The notes under the pieces: model-generated | The model's database searches: none | Told to the model about the DNA's origin: nothing | What the model saw: the letters and a program-made list of their open reading frames with translations, nothing else | Shown: positions 8,146 through 16,398 of the stretch, piece after piece | Layout of the letters: every line of letters begins with the position of its first letter | Position numbering within the stretch: position 1 is the first letter of the stretch | Program-made: the position numbers and the translations under genes | Assembly: GCA_022486705.1 (NCBI GenBank) | Contig: JAKVKC010000014.1 | Coordinates: forward strand, 1 to 62,843 | Source: Solobacterium sp. | GTDB lineage: Bacteria > Bacillota_I > Bacilli_A > Erysipelotrichales > Erysipelotrichaceae | Length of the DNA stretch: 62,843 nt | Direction: 5' to 3'

Positions 8146-9354
8146 TTACGCTTCTGCCTGCAGATCTTCCAGTGAAAGACCGCAGTAGTATAGTTCCATT
8201 TCCAAATATGTCTTTACATCTTTAATCGTTGTCAGAGTTGAATCTTCGCATCCTGACGAAGCACTGCCGGAATCAAATACAAGGGTGCAGCTTCCCATCG
8301 ATCCTGTATTGCCCTTCCAGCTGTAGGAATAAGCAATGGAATAGTTCGTATATTTAAACGTTTTGTTATTGAAATCGATCGTATAGGACTCGTTGTCATT
8401 GAACGTATCGCTGTACGTACCGTCACCATTATCTGTGTAATCCAGTCTTCCGACAAGTCTCTTTTTAAAGGTATCGGTTACGGTGCTCTCAGCAGTATCA
8501 TCGATCTGGCTCTCTGATGAGATGGCAGATGTATCGATATCTTTATAATTGACGTACTGCGCTTCCGCCGTCTTCGTCTCATCGCTGATCGATACAGAGG
8601 AGGCATCCTGCTTCAGATACGAAACATAGCTGCTGTAGGCAACTTTGACCGCCTGGCTCTTATATGTCACCGAGATCGTAAAGTCTGCCTGTTCCTTGAT
8701 GAAATAGCCTTCTTTGGAGAATGTATCGGTGATCGTGCTGTCATCGATCTGATAGCCGTCATAAGAAGAGAAGCCATAGCTGTCATACCTTGAAGAGAAC
8801 AAGGAAGATGCCGCATCGCTGTTCAGTTTGACCGTATAGATCACGTTTTCATCCTGATCTTTCTCAGCCGTGATCGAAGCAATGCTTGCCTGCGGGATCT
8901 GATAAGCATCCATAGGCACCAGCAGCGAAGACTTCAGATCACTGAAGGACATGTCCTCATAGTAATTGACATTGTTATATGTGTTATACAGACGGCCGCC
9001 ATAATAATCACCGGCCAGATCGGATTCTGTTCCTTTGCTGGAGATATGCTGTGTCGTATGTGCGGAAGGCTGATTGGCCGCAATGCCGGACACTTCCATT
9101 GTTCCATCCATCACGAACAATTCATTGCTGTTATCGCTGTAATCCATCTTATATGTACTGTTCACCGCGGCATAGTAGGAGTCAGGTGTTTTTTTATCCT
9201 TCAAAGAAGCGGTATAGGCGGTATAAGCATCTGTATCCAAAGGCTGTGCGGAGGCAGAAGAGGAAGCTGAGGCTGAAGCAGAAGCTGAACCGGCAGCGGA
9301 GGAACAGCCGCAGAGCATCATACATGCAATCAATACTGTTATCTGTTTTTTCAT
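8146..9354 (-). CDS. Predicted lipoprotein of unknown function
   Basis: 402 residues. Signal peptide with lipobox LCGC (Cys17), then a low-complexity Ala/Ser stretch (SAAGSASASASASSSASA), which is the usual flexible linker of surface lipoproteins in this group. The rest is Ser/Tyr/Asp-rich and mostly beta; a motif of type DYTDNGDGTYSDTFNDN occurs near residue 310. I recognise no catalytic family. Anchored on the outer face of the membrane. Two palindromes lie upstream (9402, 9435). Possibly first gene of a lipoprotein-ACT-UPF0210 transcript. Confidence 0.75.
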   Translation of the reverse strand: MKKQITVLIACMMLCGCSSAAGSASASASASSSASAQPLDTDAYTAYTASLKDKKTPDSYYAAVNSTYKMDYSDNSNELFVMDGTMEVSGIAANQPSAHTTQHISSKGTESDLAGDYYGGRLYNTYNNVNYYEDMSFSDLKSSLLVPMDAYQIPQASIASITAEKDQDENVIYTVKLNSDAASSLFSSRYDSYGFSSYDGYQIDDSTITDTFSKEGYFIKEQADFTISVTYKSQAVKVAYSSYVSYLKQDASSVSISDETKTAEAQYVNYKDIDTSAISSESQIDDTAESTVTDTFKKRLVGRLDYTDNGDGTYSDTFNDNESYTIDFNNKTFKYTNYSIAYSYSWKGNTGSMGSCTLVFDSGSASSGCEDSTLTTIKDVKTYLEMELYYCGLSLEDLQAEA

Positions 9355-9401
9355 AATGCGTATATTTTAGCACAGAAGTATTGCTTGATTGTGTATGGAT
9401 C

Positions 9402-9423
9402 CAGCAAACACGGATGTTTGCTG
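9402..9423. promoter_or_regulatory. Perfect 9-base inverted repeat upstream of the lipoprotein gene
   Basis: CAGCAAACA at 9402-9410 and TGTTTGCTG at 9415-9423 flank CGGA. On the plus strand TTTTGTA follows, so it is terminator-shaped, but no plus-strand gene precedes it. It may be an operator or part of the 5' leader of the minus-strand lipoprotein gene. Confidence 0.35.
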
Positions 9424-9434
9424 TTTTGTACAAG

Positions 9435-9456
9435 ATGATAATGCATTTATTATCAT
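9435..9456. promoter_or_regulatory. AT-rich palindrome, metal-regulator-like operator candidate
   Basis: ATGATAAT at 9435-9442 and ATTATCAT at 9449-9456 are perfect inverted copies with a six-base spacer. The half-site TGATAAT equals the Fur half-site, but the spacer is six bases rather than one, so a Fur call is not secure. It sits between the divergent lipoprotein and hisC genes. Confidence 0.3.
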
Positions 9457-9622
9457 TATTTCCTATTTCTAAATACATTTTATGATGATATATTTCTCTT
9501 TTATTGCTGTTTTCAGGAATTTTTCATAATTATTCTTATTTCTTTTCTCGTTTTTTTGATAATTTGTTGATTTTATATTTTTCAGATGATATACCTGTAC
9601 CATTACAGATACGGAGGCAGAT

Positions 9623-10696
9623 ATGACTAAATTTTTGAGCAGACGCTATAAAGACTTGGCTCCCTATGCACCAGGTCCTCATCCGAAGGATCGGAAGTAT
9701 ATCAAGCTGAATCAGAATGAGAGCCCCTATCCGCCTTCTCCTGCTGTTAAAAAAGCATTGTCTGACTCTTTGGTCGACTCCCTGCACATGTATGAAGATC
9801 CCTTCTGCATGGAACTGCGCGAGGCCATTGCGAAAGTCAATGATCTGAGTGCAGATCAGATCTTTGTCGGCAATGGATCAGATGAGGTGCTGGCCTTTCT
9901 TTTTCAGGCCTTCTTTGATGAAGAACAGGGCGTTGCCTTTACGGATATCACTTATGATTTCTATCAGTGCTGCTGCCGTACCTACAATGTAAACTATGAG
10001 ATCATCCCGCTGAAAGAAGACTTTTCCTATGATCTTGATGCTTTTATGCATACCAAAAAAGGCATTGTGCTGGCAAACCCAAATGCGCCGACCGGCATGC
10101 GGATCTCTTTGGATGAAATTGAGAAACTGCTGCAGAGCAGCTCTGAACGCCTCGTCGTTATCGATGAAGCTTATGTGGACTTTGACAATCCAACCTGCAT
10201 TCCCCTGCTGAAGAAATATCCGCATCTGATCGTACTGCAGACATTCTCTAAAAGCAGATGCTTGGCCGCTGGAAGGATCGGCTTTGCGGCAGCTTCGAAA
10301 GAGATCATCGATGACATGCGTGCATTGAAATTCTCTTTTTCTCCTTTCAATCTCAGTGCACTGTCAATTGCAGCGGGTACAGCGGCCGCCTTGGATACGG
10401 ACTATGTAAAGCAATGTGCCGATCAGACAATTGCTGTCAGAGATAAGTTTACAGAGGGGCTGAAAAGACTTGGCTTCCATTATCTGGATTCGCATGCGAA
10501 CTTTGTTTTTGCCATGCATCCATGCATCTCCGGTGAAGAGCTGTGGCATGATCTGAAAGATGCTGGCATACTCACGCGCTGGTACAATGAACCGCGGATC
10601 AAAGAGTATCTGCGCATCTCCATCGGAACAGAAGAAGATATGCTTCAGGTATTGAAGACCTGTAAAGAGATACTGAAAAAGAGAGGCTTTTGCTGA
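9623..10696 (+). CDS. hisC: Histidinol-phosphate aminotransferase-like PLP enzyme
   Basis: 357 residues, class I/II aminotransferase fold of HisC length. Visible motifs: KLNQNESPYPPSPAV near the start, FVGNGSDEVL, NPNAPTG (substrate/PLP contact), VIDEAYVDF, and FSKSRCLAAGRIGFA with the PLP lysine K210. HisC makes L-histidinol phosphate from imidazole acetol-phosphate and glutamate. No other his gene is nearby, so it may instead serve aromatic amino acid transamination, as some HisC proteins do. RBS GGAGGC precedes the ATG. Confidence 0.82.
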   Translation: MTKFLSRRYKDLAPYAPGPHPKDRKYIKLNQNESPYPPSPAVKKALSDSLVDSLHMYEDPFCMELREAIAKVNDLSADQIFVGNGSDEVLAFLFQAFFDEEQGVAFTDITYDFYQCCCRTYNVNYEIIPLKEDFSYDLDAFMHTKKGIVLANPNAPTGMRISLDEIEKLLQSSSERLVVIDEAYVDFDNPTCIPLLKKYPHLIVLQTFSKSRCLAAGRIGFAAASKEIIDDMRALKFSFSPFNLSALSIAAGTAAALDTDYVKQCADQTIAVRDKFTEGLKRLGFHYLDSHANFVFAMHPCISGEELWHDLKDAGILTRWYNEPRIKEYLRISIGTEEDMLQVLKTCKEILKKRGFC

Positions 10697-10708
10697 GCCC
10701 CTCTTTCA
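10680..10708. terminator. Terminator between hisC and the convergent acyltransferase gene
   Basis: AGAGAGGC (10680-10687) and GCCCCTCT (10697-10704) form an eight-base stem with one mismatch, overlapping the hisC stop. The U-tract is TTTTT on the minus strand and short on the plus strand, so it best terminates the minus-strand gene and may serve both. Confidence 0.55.
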
Positions 10709-10747
10709 TAAACAATGCAATTGATCTGCAGAAGCTTGTCTGCTGCA

Positions 10748-11866
10748 TTACTTCTGAACAGCCGGCTTCTGCTTTTTCTTTTTCCAGCGCAGATACAGTT
10801 CGGTTATACCAACACTGACCAGCAGGACGACTGCTGCAGTCGGAAGAATGCATGCCACCGGAACAGCCGGCAGGCCAAGAACAGTGCAGAATGAGATGAA
10901 GTAGCATATGACCAGCCACTGTACAATATAGATCACATTCAGATGAGCAGACATATACTGCACAGCTGCCGTCAATGGATGCCACGTCACCTTTGCAGAC
11001 AGAACATAATACAGTCCCAATGCAATGAAGATCACCGATGTTGTAAACAGATAATGCAGAAGCGACTGACGGTAATAGATCTTTTCAGCGACTTCATACA
11101 TGGTGCGGACATCAATATGTGCCGCATACATAATGCCTAAAGATATCGCCAATCCAGCAGCGCCGATCATCACTAAACGGCCGTAGAATTTCTTCTTGTC
11201 TTTTACATGCTGGAGCAGTTCGCCGAACACAATGCCAAGCACTGGATAGTACAGCCACAGGAACATTGGAAAGGATGTATATTTATGTGTCAGCAGGAAC
11301 GGCGAAAGCAGATAGCGCAGCCATTCTGGTTCAAAATACAGATTGCTTAAATAGTATCCGGCGACCTGCAGGACCAGGGCTGCGATCAGCATCTGCCATG
11401 CATTCATGCCAAGCTTCTTCATCAGGGCAATTGTCAAAAAGGCAAAGCCGGCAAATTCCAGGATATCAATGTACAGCAGACCGGCGATCGGCGGCATGAC
11501 CAATGACGCGCCAACCAAAGATCCTAAGAACAGCGGCAGCGCTGCCCGGAAGAAGTTCAGCAGATAGCCGTTCTTCAGCAGGTCCAAACCGCGCTTGAAG
11601 TCATCATGCGCACTGTGATGCCTGGCATAGACCATACCGATGCCCATAGCGAACATGAACAGCGGTGCAGCCAGCGGTCCTGCCACAAATTCAATAATAT
11701 TGCGGAAGGCACCGGTCGGATAGATCGTTTCCGTATCGATCACACTGGTCTTTTCATATACATGGACGGTGACCATGGCAATGATGGCGCATGCCTTGGC
11801 CCAATCCAATTCTTTCTGCCGTCCGGTATTGACAATATCTTTGCTGAATACTGTTCCCTCTATCAT
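10748..11866 (-). CDS. Multi-spanning membrane protein, acyltransferase-3/DUF1624-like
   Basis: 372 residues from the ATG at 11866, preferred because AGGGGAG lies 8 bases before it; an upstream in-frame ATG at 11908 lacks this. About ten membrane segments. The first segment reads RQKELDWAKACAIIAMVTVHV, the R-x-x-x-LD-x-x(R/K)-x-x-A-I-x-x-M-x-x-x-H pattern of membrane acyltransferases whose His is in helix 1. Such proteins move acyl groups onto sugars or peptidoglycan at the envelope. Substrate unknown. Single-gene unit. Confidence 0.6.
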   Translation of the reverse strand: MIEGTVFSKDIVNTGRQKELDWAKACAIIAMVTVHVYEKTSVIDTETIYPTGAFRNIIEFVAGPLAAPLFMFAMGIGMVYARHHSAHDDFKRGLDLLKNGYLLNFFRAALPLFLGSLVGASLVMPPIAGLLYIDILEFAGFAFLTIALMKKLGMNAWQMLIAALVLQVAGYYLSNLYFEPEWLRYLLSPFLLTHKYTSFPMFLWLYYPVLGIVFGELLQHVKDKKKFYGRLVMIGAAGLAISLGIMYAAHIDVRTMYEVAEKIYYRQSLLHYLFTTSVIFIALGLYYVLSAKVTWHPLTAAVQYMSAHLNVIYIVQWLVICYFISFCTVLGLPAVPVACILPTAAVVLLVSVGITELYLRWKKKKQKPAVQK

Positions 11867-12015
11867 CTGTTTTCTCCCCTTATCATCATGGAACATCGAT
11901 GAATTCATGACATAATCATAGCGAAAGATACGCTGAAATAGGGCTTCTTATTACCTGTTACTCATTTTTTTACTGATCAATTTCAGAAATGTTTTTCATG
12001 AACATCAGAATGCCA

Positions 12016-12046
12016 GAAAAAAAGAAATGCACTGAACTGTGCATTC
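12016..12046 (-). terminator. Terminator of the phosphodiesterase-like gene
   Basis: On the minus strand AATGCAC and GTGCATT form the stem around AGTTCA, followed by TCTTTTTTT (plus strand A-run at 12016-12023). Confidence 0.75.
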
Positions 12047-12066
12047 CTCATTCAATGCTGCTTGTT

Positions 12067-13164
12067 TTACTTCTTTGCATACAGGATCAGCGGGATCATT
12101 GCCTCTTCTCTTGTGCCGCCGGCATGATCTCCCTTCACTGTTTTCTTTCTTTTATAGCTCAGCTGCCGATCTGTCTCTCCAATGGCAAGATAATCGCCAA
12201 GGAACTCTTCCATGCGTGCATGATGTACACCTGGGCCGAACAGTTTGCCGTGCAATACTTCTTCATGGGTATACAGAGCATAGTCCTTCCCATAGTTCTT
12301 CTTGAAGAGAGATACAAATTGTTCTTTCTTCTCTGGTTTTATATAGAAAGCAATCGCTCTTGGCTCCAGAGCAGGTTCATGCTGAAAACATGCGCACAGC
12401 TGCTGATCCGCATCGAGGCTATGCTGACGGACATCGATCTGGGAATGATCAGCCACGATCATCAATGCACAGTCTTCCGGCAGCTGTTCAGCAAACCTTT
12501 CTGTTTCTGCTTCAATCTCTTTTAACATGATCCCTGTTTCCTTGGAAGATGGCCCTTTCTGATGCATCAAAGTATCAAAGGCATCCCAATAGACATACGT
12601 AAAGCGATTCTGCTTATTCTGAGCCGTTTTGAGGGCATTGTTCAGCAATTCCTGATATGTGCTGGATGGATGTTCCTTTCCCCATCCAGGCCACGCAGAA
12701 TCGCTCTGAACATGATGTTCTCTGAGATCCTGTACAAGATCTTTCTTCATCGGAAGTGCTTTGTCTATGAAACCCGGATACGATGCATCTGTGTATTGGC
12801 TCTTTTCCAAGAAAAGGATCACATTGTCATCGACTTCCTTAAAATACTGATTCCACCCCAGCCAGCCATTTTCTGCCGGGCTCTTCCCTGTCCGAAAGGC
12901 TGTGGTCGCAGCCGAAGTCGTCGGCGGGAATACGGTCGTCATCTCTTTCTTGAGATGCGTATAAAAGAAGCCCTCTTTGGACAGATGTTTCGCCATGACA
13001 GAAGTGCCCATCGCATCAATCAGCAATGCGATCACACAGCGCGGTCTCTTTTCTTTCAGCCATGCATCAAGATCACTGTCCGTATCATGATATGTTTCCA
13101 GATCATAATACTGCCGCAGAGAATTGCCTGCCTTGGTGATGTCCCCGTATTCTTTCCATTCCAT
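12067..13164 (-). CDS. Alkaline phosphatase superfamily protein (nucleotide pyrophosphatase/phosphodiesterase type)
   Basis: 365 residues without signal peptide. Metal and nucleophile motifs of type I phosphodiesterases are present: ALLIDAMG (Asp50), TTVFPPTTSAATTAFRTG with the nucleophile Thr near 82-83, YWDAFDTLMHQKGP, VADHSQ, and GDHAGGTREEAMIPLILY at the end. The family hydrolyses phosphodiester or phosphomonoester bonds with two metals. Substrate not predictable. RBS AAGGAGG precedes the ATG. It lies just downstream of the ribosomal operon terminator. Confidence 0.85.
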   Translation of the reverse strand: MEWKEYGDITKAGNSLRQYYDLETYHDTDSDLDAWLKEKRPRCVIALLIDAMGTSVMAKHLSKEGFFYTHLKKEMTTVFPPTTSAATTAFRTGKSPAENGWLGWNQYFKEVDDNVILFLEKSQYTDASYPGFIDKALPMKKDLVQDLREHHVQSDSAWPGWGKEHPSSTYQELLNNALKTAQNKQNRFTYVYWDAFDTLMHQKGPSSKETGIMLKEIEAETERFAEQLPEDCALMIVADHSQIDVRQHSLDADQQLCACFQHEPALEPRAIAFYIKPEKKEQFVSLFKKNYGKDYALYTHEEVLHGKLFGPGVHHARMEEFLGDYLAIGETDRQLSYKRKKTVKGDHAGGTREEAMIPLILYAKK

Positions 13165-13180
13165 CTGCGATCCTCCTTAA

Positions 13181-13206
13181 GAAAAAAACTGCGGTCTCCC
13201 ACAGTT
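13181..13206 (-). terminator. Terminator of the ribosomal protein operon
   Basis: After rplQ the minus strand reads AACTGTGG-GAGA-CCGCAGTT (eight pairs, one G-U), directly followed by TTTTTTTC. Confidence 0.85.
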
Positions 13207-13219
13207 CTTCATTGTTATT

Positions 13220-13582
13220 CTAGACCAGCTCAATGTAAGCCATTGGAGCTGCATCGCCGCGTCTTACACCTGTCTTAACGACTCTTGTGTATCCGCCATT
13301 GCGATCCTTGTACTTTGGAGCTACTTCATCGAAGAGCTTCTGCAGGACAGTCTTCTGTGTCTTTTCATCAGCGACAACGTCTCTGACATAAGCAGCTGCC
13401 TGACGGCGTGCTGCCAGATCACCCTTCTTGCCAAGTGTGATCAGTTGATCGACGACAGAACGCATATCCATTGCCTTAGCCTCAGTTGTCTCGACCTTGC
13501 CATACAGAATGACAGATGTAGCGAGATTTCTCAGCATAGCCTTGCGATGATCAGCGTTTCTTCCAAATTTACGATTCCACAT
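13220..13582 (-). CDS. rplQ: 50S ribosomal protein L17
   Basis: 120 residues, normal bacterial length. Starts [20 protein letters not shown], the conserved L17 opening with the H-R-x-A-x-x-R-N segment. L17 lies near the peptide exit tunnel. AGGAGG precedes the ATG. Last gene of the operon, 14 bases after rpoA, as in other bacteria. Confidence 0.97.
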   Translation of the reverse strand: MWNRKFGRNADHRKAMLRNLATSVILYGKVETTEAKAMDMRSVVDQLITLGKKGDLAARRQAAAYVRDVVADEKTQKTVLQKLFDEVAPKYKDRNGGYTRVVKTGVRRGDAAPMAYIELV

Positions 13583-13596
13583 AATGGTTCCTCCTA

Positions 13597-14556
13597 TCAG
13601 TCAAAGGACTTAAAGCCCAGTCCGAGTTCAATCAGCTTATCCTTAACCTCTTTTAAAGACTTCTTTCCGAGGTTGCGGACTCTCATCATTTCTTCCTCGG
13701 TCTTCTGTGTCAGTTCTTCAACTGTCTGAATTCCAGCACGCTTTAAGCAGTTATACGAACGTACAGAGAGATCAAGATCTTCAATCATCATCTGCTGTCC
13801 CTTATTTGTCTGCTCTGCGCCGCCTTCCTTGACGACATTGTCCATAGCAAGCACATCTTCATTGATCCCTGCGACAATATCGAAGTGATCGATCAGGATC
13901 TTCGCTGCCATTGACAGAGCCTTCTGTGGATTGATAGAACCATCGGTCCATACTTCCATGGTCAGACTGTCATATTTAACATCTTCACCAACACGTGTTG
14001 GTTCAACATTGTAAGCAACCTTAGTAATTGGCGTGTAGATCGAGTCTGTATAGACTGTGCCAATTCCCTGTGAGCTTCCCTGATTCAGCTGCTTATTGAT
14101 ATCAGAGCTTACATATCCGCGGCCATTCTTAGCCTTCAGCTCCATTTCAAGTGTTACATTTTTCTCGAGATGCGCAATCTCAAGATCCTTATTCAGGATC
14201 TCTACCTGAGCAGGGCATGTGATGTCACCAGCGGTGACAGTGCATGGTCCCTTTGCGGAAATCTGAAGATTGTATACTTCATCATCTTCGATCTTCATGA
14301 TCAGCTGCTTCAGCTGCAGGATGATCATGGAAACGTCTTCTCTGACACCCGGGATCGTTGTGAATTCGTGGTAGACTCCATCGACTTTGATAGAGAATAT
14401 CGCTGCTCCCGGCAGGGATGACAGCAGGACTCTGCGAAGCGCATTCCCGATTGTTGTGCCAAACCCTCTCTCTAGAGGAGAGAGAACAAACTTACCGTAA
14501 TTCTCAGATTCAACATATTCCTGTACTTCAAAATCGGCGCGTTCAAACTTTTGCAT
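13597..14556 (-). CDS. rpoA: RNA polymerase alpha subunit
   Basis: 319 residues. N-terminal assembly domain with the conserved [25 protein letters not shown] segment (residues about 30-50), linker, and C-terminal domain with a helix-hairpin ([36 protein letters not shown]) that binds UP-element DNA and activators. Co-transcribed with rpsM-rpsK and rplQ. Confidence 0.98.
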   Translation of the reverse strand: MQKFERADFEVQEYVESENYGKFVLSPLERGFGTTIGNALRRVLLSSLPGAAIFSIKVDGVYHEFTTIPGVREDVSMIILQLKQLIMKIEDDEVYNLQISAKGPCTVTAGDITCPAQVEILNKDLEIAHLEKNVTLEMELKAKNGRGYVSSDINKQLNQGSSQGIGTVYTDSIYTPITKVAYNVEPTRVGEDVKYDSLTMEVWTDGSINPQKALSMAAKILIDHFDIVAGINEDVLAMDNVVKEGGAEQTNKGQQMMIEDLDLSVRSYNCLKRAGIQTVEELTQKTEEEMMRVRNLGKKSLKEVKDKLIELGLGFKSFD

Positions 14557-14581
14557 GCAACAATCCTCCTATTGTCTTTTA

Positions 14582-14983
14582 TTAACCACGCGGTCTCTTT
14601 GGCGGACGGCATCCGTTATGAGGGATCGGTGTAACATCGTTGATTGCAGTGATTGTAAGACCTGCAGTTTGCAAAGAACGGACAGCAGACTCACGGCCTG
14701 CTCCTGGTCCCTTGACATTGACTTCAACGGTTTTCATTCCCTGCTGCACAGCAGCCTTGCCTGCTGCTTCAGCACACAGCTGAGCAACATAAGGTGTTGA
14801 CTTACGGGAACCTTTATATCCTAAAGCACCTGCGGAGCTCCAAGCAACAGCGTTGCCTGCTTCATCCGTGATGGTAACAATTGTGTTATTAAATGTGCTA
14901 TGGATGTGCGCAATGCCTTTAGCGACATTACGCTTTGCCTTCTTCTTACGAGCAGTGGCATTAGTATTCTTCTTAGCTGGCAT
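14582..14983 (-). CDS. rpsK: 30S ribosomal protein S11
   Basis: 133 residues. Contains [18 protein letters not shown] and ends [12 protein letters not shown], typical S11. It sits on the 30S platform with S7 near the E site. The N-terminus has the basic [16 protein letters not shown] extension common in Bacillota. Gap of 12 bases to rpsM. Confidence 0.98.
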   Translation of the reverse strand: MPAKKNTNATARKKKAKRNVAKGIAHIHSTFNNTIVTITDEAGNAVAWSSAGALGYKGSRKSTPYVAQLCAEAAGKAAVQQGMKTVEVNVKGPGAGRESAVRSLQTAGLTITAINDVTPIPHNGCRPPKRPRG

Positions 14984-14995
14984 TTCGTCCTCCTA

Positions 14996-15361
14996 TTACT
15001 TCTTCTTGTTCGCGACAGTACGACGCGGACCTTTTCTAGTACGAGCATTCGTCTTCGTACGCTGACCGCGAACTGGCAGGCTCTTTCTGTGACGGAGTCC
15101 GCGATAGGATCCAATCTCCATTAAGCGCTTGATGTTCAAAGCAGTCTCACGACGGAGATCGCCTTCAGTCTTGATTGCATCGATCTGAGTACGGATGGCA
15201 GTTTCCTGAGCATCTGTCAGATCGTTTGTTCTTGTTTCAGCATCTACACCGGCAGCTGCGCAGATCTTCTTTGCAGTTGTTGGGCCAATTCCATAAATGT
15301 ATGTCAGAGATATTCCAATGAACTTGTTCCGTGGAATATCGACACCAGCAAAACGTGGCAT
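14996..15361 (-). CDS. rpsM: 30S ribosomal protein S13
   Basis: 121 residues. Starts [13 protein letters not shown], contains SLTYIYGIG and [28 protein letters not shown], the basic tail that reaches the P-site tRNA. 30S head protein contacting L5. 22 bases after rpmJ. Confidence 0.98.
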   Translation of the reverse strand: MPRFAGVDIPRNKFIGISLTYIYGIGPTTAKKICAAAGVDAETRTNDLTDAQETAIRTQIDAIKTEGDLRRETALNIKRLMEIGSYRGLRHRKSLPVRGQRTKTNARTRKGPRRTVANKKK

Positions 15362-15383
15362 ATTTTATTCTCCTCTTTCTCTC

Positions 15384-15497
15384 TTAACCCTGTCTCTGCT
15401 TATGCTTAGGGTTTTCGCAGATAACCATGACAACGCCCTTGCGCTTGATCACTCTGCATTTATCACAAATTGGTTTTACAGATGGTCTAACCTTCAT
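15384..15497 (-). CDS. rpmJ: 50S ribosomal protein L36
   Basis: 37 residues, starting [20 protein letters not shown] and ending HKQRQG. The zinc ligands are present: C-x2-C (CDKC), a third Cys in VICENPKH and the His. The usual position before rpsM is kept. RBS AGGAGG lies 9 bases before the ATG. It belongs to the C+ (zinc-binding) type. Confidence 0.96.
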   Translation of the reverse strand: MKVRPSVKPICDKCRVIKRKGVVMVICENPKHKQRQG

Positions 15498-15693
15498 AAT
15501 ATTTTGCCTCCTGGACAATTTTTAATTTTAACATATTCAGTATTGAATGTCTGTAGGTAATATCCAACGTGTTTCTTTCCCAGGAAATACAGCGGAATCT
15601 CATTTCTGTTAAAATGCGAATGCGATTCATTCGGATTTTAACAGCAACGTTGGTATGAGATCCAACAGCATACTGTATTGCTGCAAGTAACAA
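15487..15693 (-). pseudogene. infA: Possible infA (IF1) relic between adk and rpmJ
   Basis: The 228-base adk-rpmJ gap is where Bacillota carry map and infA. One minus frame, with only a TTG start, contains SHTNVAVKIRMNRIRIL and later DITYRH. These match IF1 landmarks (GHxVLAHVSGKIRMNxIRIL and GRITYR) at nearly the right distance, but the OB-fold N-terminal half and the SPYDL segment are absent. The KIRMNRIRIL codons coincide with the inverted repeat at 15606-15644, so the likeness could be accidental. Called a relic with low confidence; IF1 may be encoded elsewhere. Confidence 0.3.
15606..15644 (-). promoter_or_regulatory. Long inverted repeat upstream of rpmJ
   Basis: CTGTTAAAAT-CGAATG (15606-15622) pairs with CATTCG-ATTTTAACAG (15628-15644): 16 of 17 pairs with a five-base loop. 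It lacks a U-tract directly behind it, so it is more likely a leader hairpin or attenuation/processing element for the rpmJ-rpsM-rpsK-rpoA-rplQ segment. Confidence 0.45.
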
Positions 15694-15699
15694 ATCCCT

Positions 15700-15719
15700 G
15701 GGAGGGATCCTTCCCTCCC
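15700..15719 (-). promoter_or_regulatory. GC-rich hairpin just after adk
   Basis: GGGAGGGA and TCCCTCCC with a four-base loop form a strong eight-pair stem starting about 6 bases after the adk stop. The following minus-strand sequence AGGGATTTGTTA is a poor U-tract. It may be a weak or conditional terminator or an RNA-stability barrier separating the spc and alpha segments. Confidence 0.45.
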
Positions 15720-15725
15720 TGGCAT

Positions 15726-16379
15726 TTATTTGCTTAATGTACTTAATACTTCTTTGATCGAACCGAAGACCTCTTCTGGTTTCCGATCAGCGGCAATGTG
15801 TGTTGCCACACCTTTCGCATCATAGAAATCAATGACGGGCTTTGTGCTCTTTTCATATTCATCCATTCTGACCTTCAGCTGTTCGACCGTGTCATCTTTT
15901 CTCTGTACGAGATCAGATCCGCACGCATCGCACTTGCCTTCTGTCTTGGATGGTTTTGTATGAATATGATAGATCGCACCGCATTTCGGACAGATTCTTC
16001 TTCCGGTGATCCGTTCCTTCAGAGTATCAAACCCAACTTCCAGCGCAATAACGCTTTCCACCGGTTTGCCGATCTTATCAGCGATCTTCGTGAATGCCTC
16101 CGCCTGTACAAGCGTACGCGGGAAGCCATCCAGCAGATATCCTTTCTGACAGTCCGGTTTCTGAAGCCGATCTTCAACCATAGCATTGATCACGTCATCC
16201 GGTACGAGCTTTCCAGCAATCATATAGGATTGAGCTGACTTGCCAAGTTCCGTATTGTTCTTCACATTCTCTCTGAGCATATCGCCCGTAGAAATGTGAG
16301 GGATATCATATTCTGATACGATCATATCAGACATGGTACCTTTTCCTGCTCCGGCAGGACCCATGATCAGAAGATTCAT
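15726..16379 (-). CDS. adk: Adenylate kinase
   Basis: 217 residues. P-loop GPAGAGKGT at residues 7-15, STGDMLRE (AMP site), GFPRTLVQAE, and a LID with four cysteines (CPKCG ... CDACG) that binds zinc, as in Gram-positive enzymes. Converts ATP + AMP to 2 ADP. Located after secY as in most Bacillota; map does not follow here. Confidence 0.97.
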   Translation of the reverse strand: MNLLIMGPAGAGKGTMSDMIVSEYDIPHISTGDMLRENVKNNTELGKSAQSYMIAGKLVPDDVINAMVEDRLQKPDCQKGYLLDGFPRTLVQAEAFTKIADKIGKPVESVIALEVGFDTLKERITGRRICPKCGAIYHIHTKPSKTEGKCDACGSDLVQRKDDTVEQLKVRMDEYEKSTKPVIDFYDAKGVATHIAADRKPEEVFGSIKEVLSTLSK

Positions 16380-16398
16380 TCGTTTTATCCTTCTTTTC

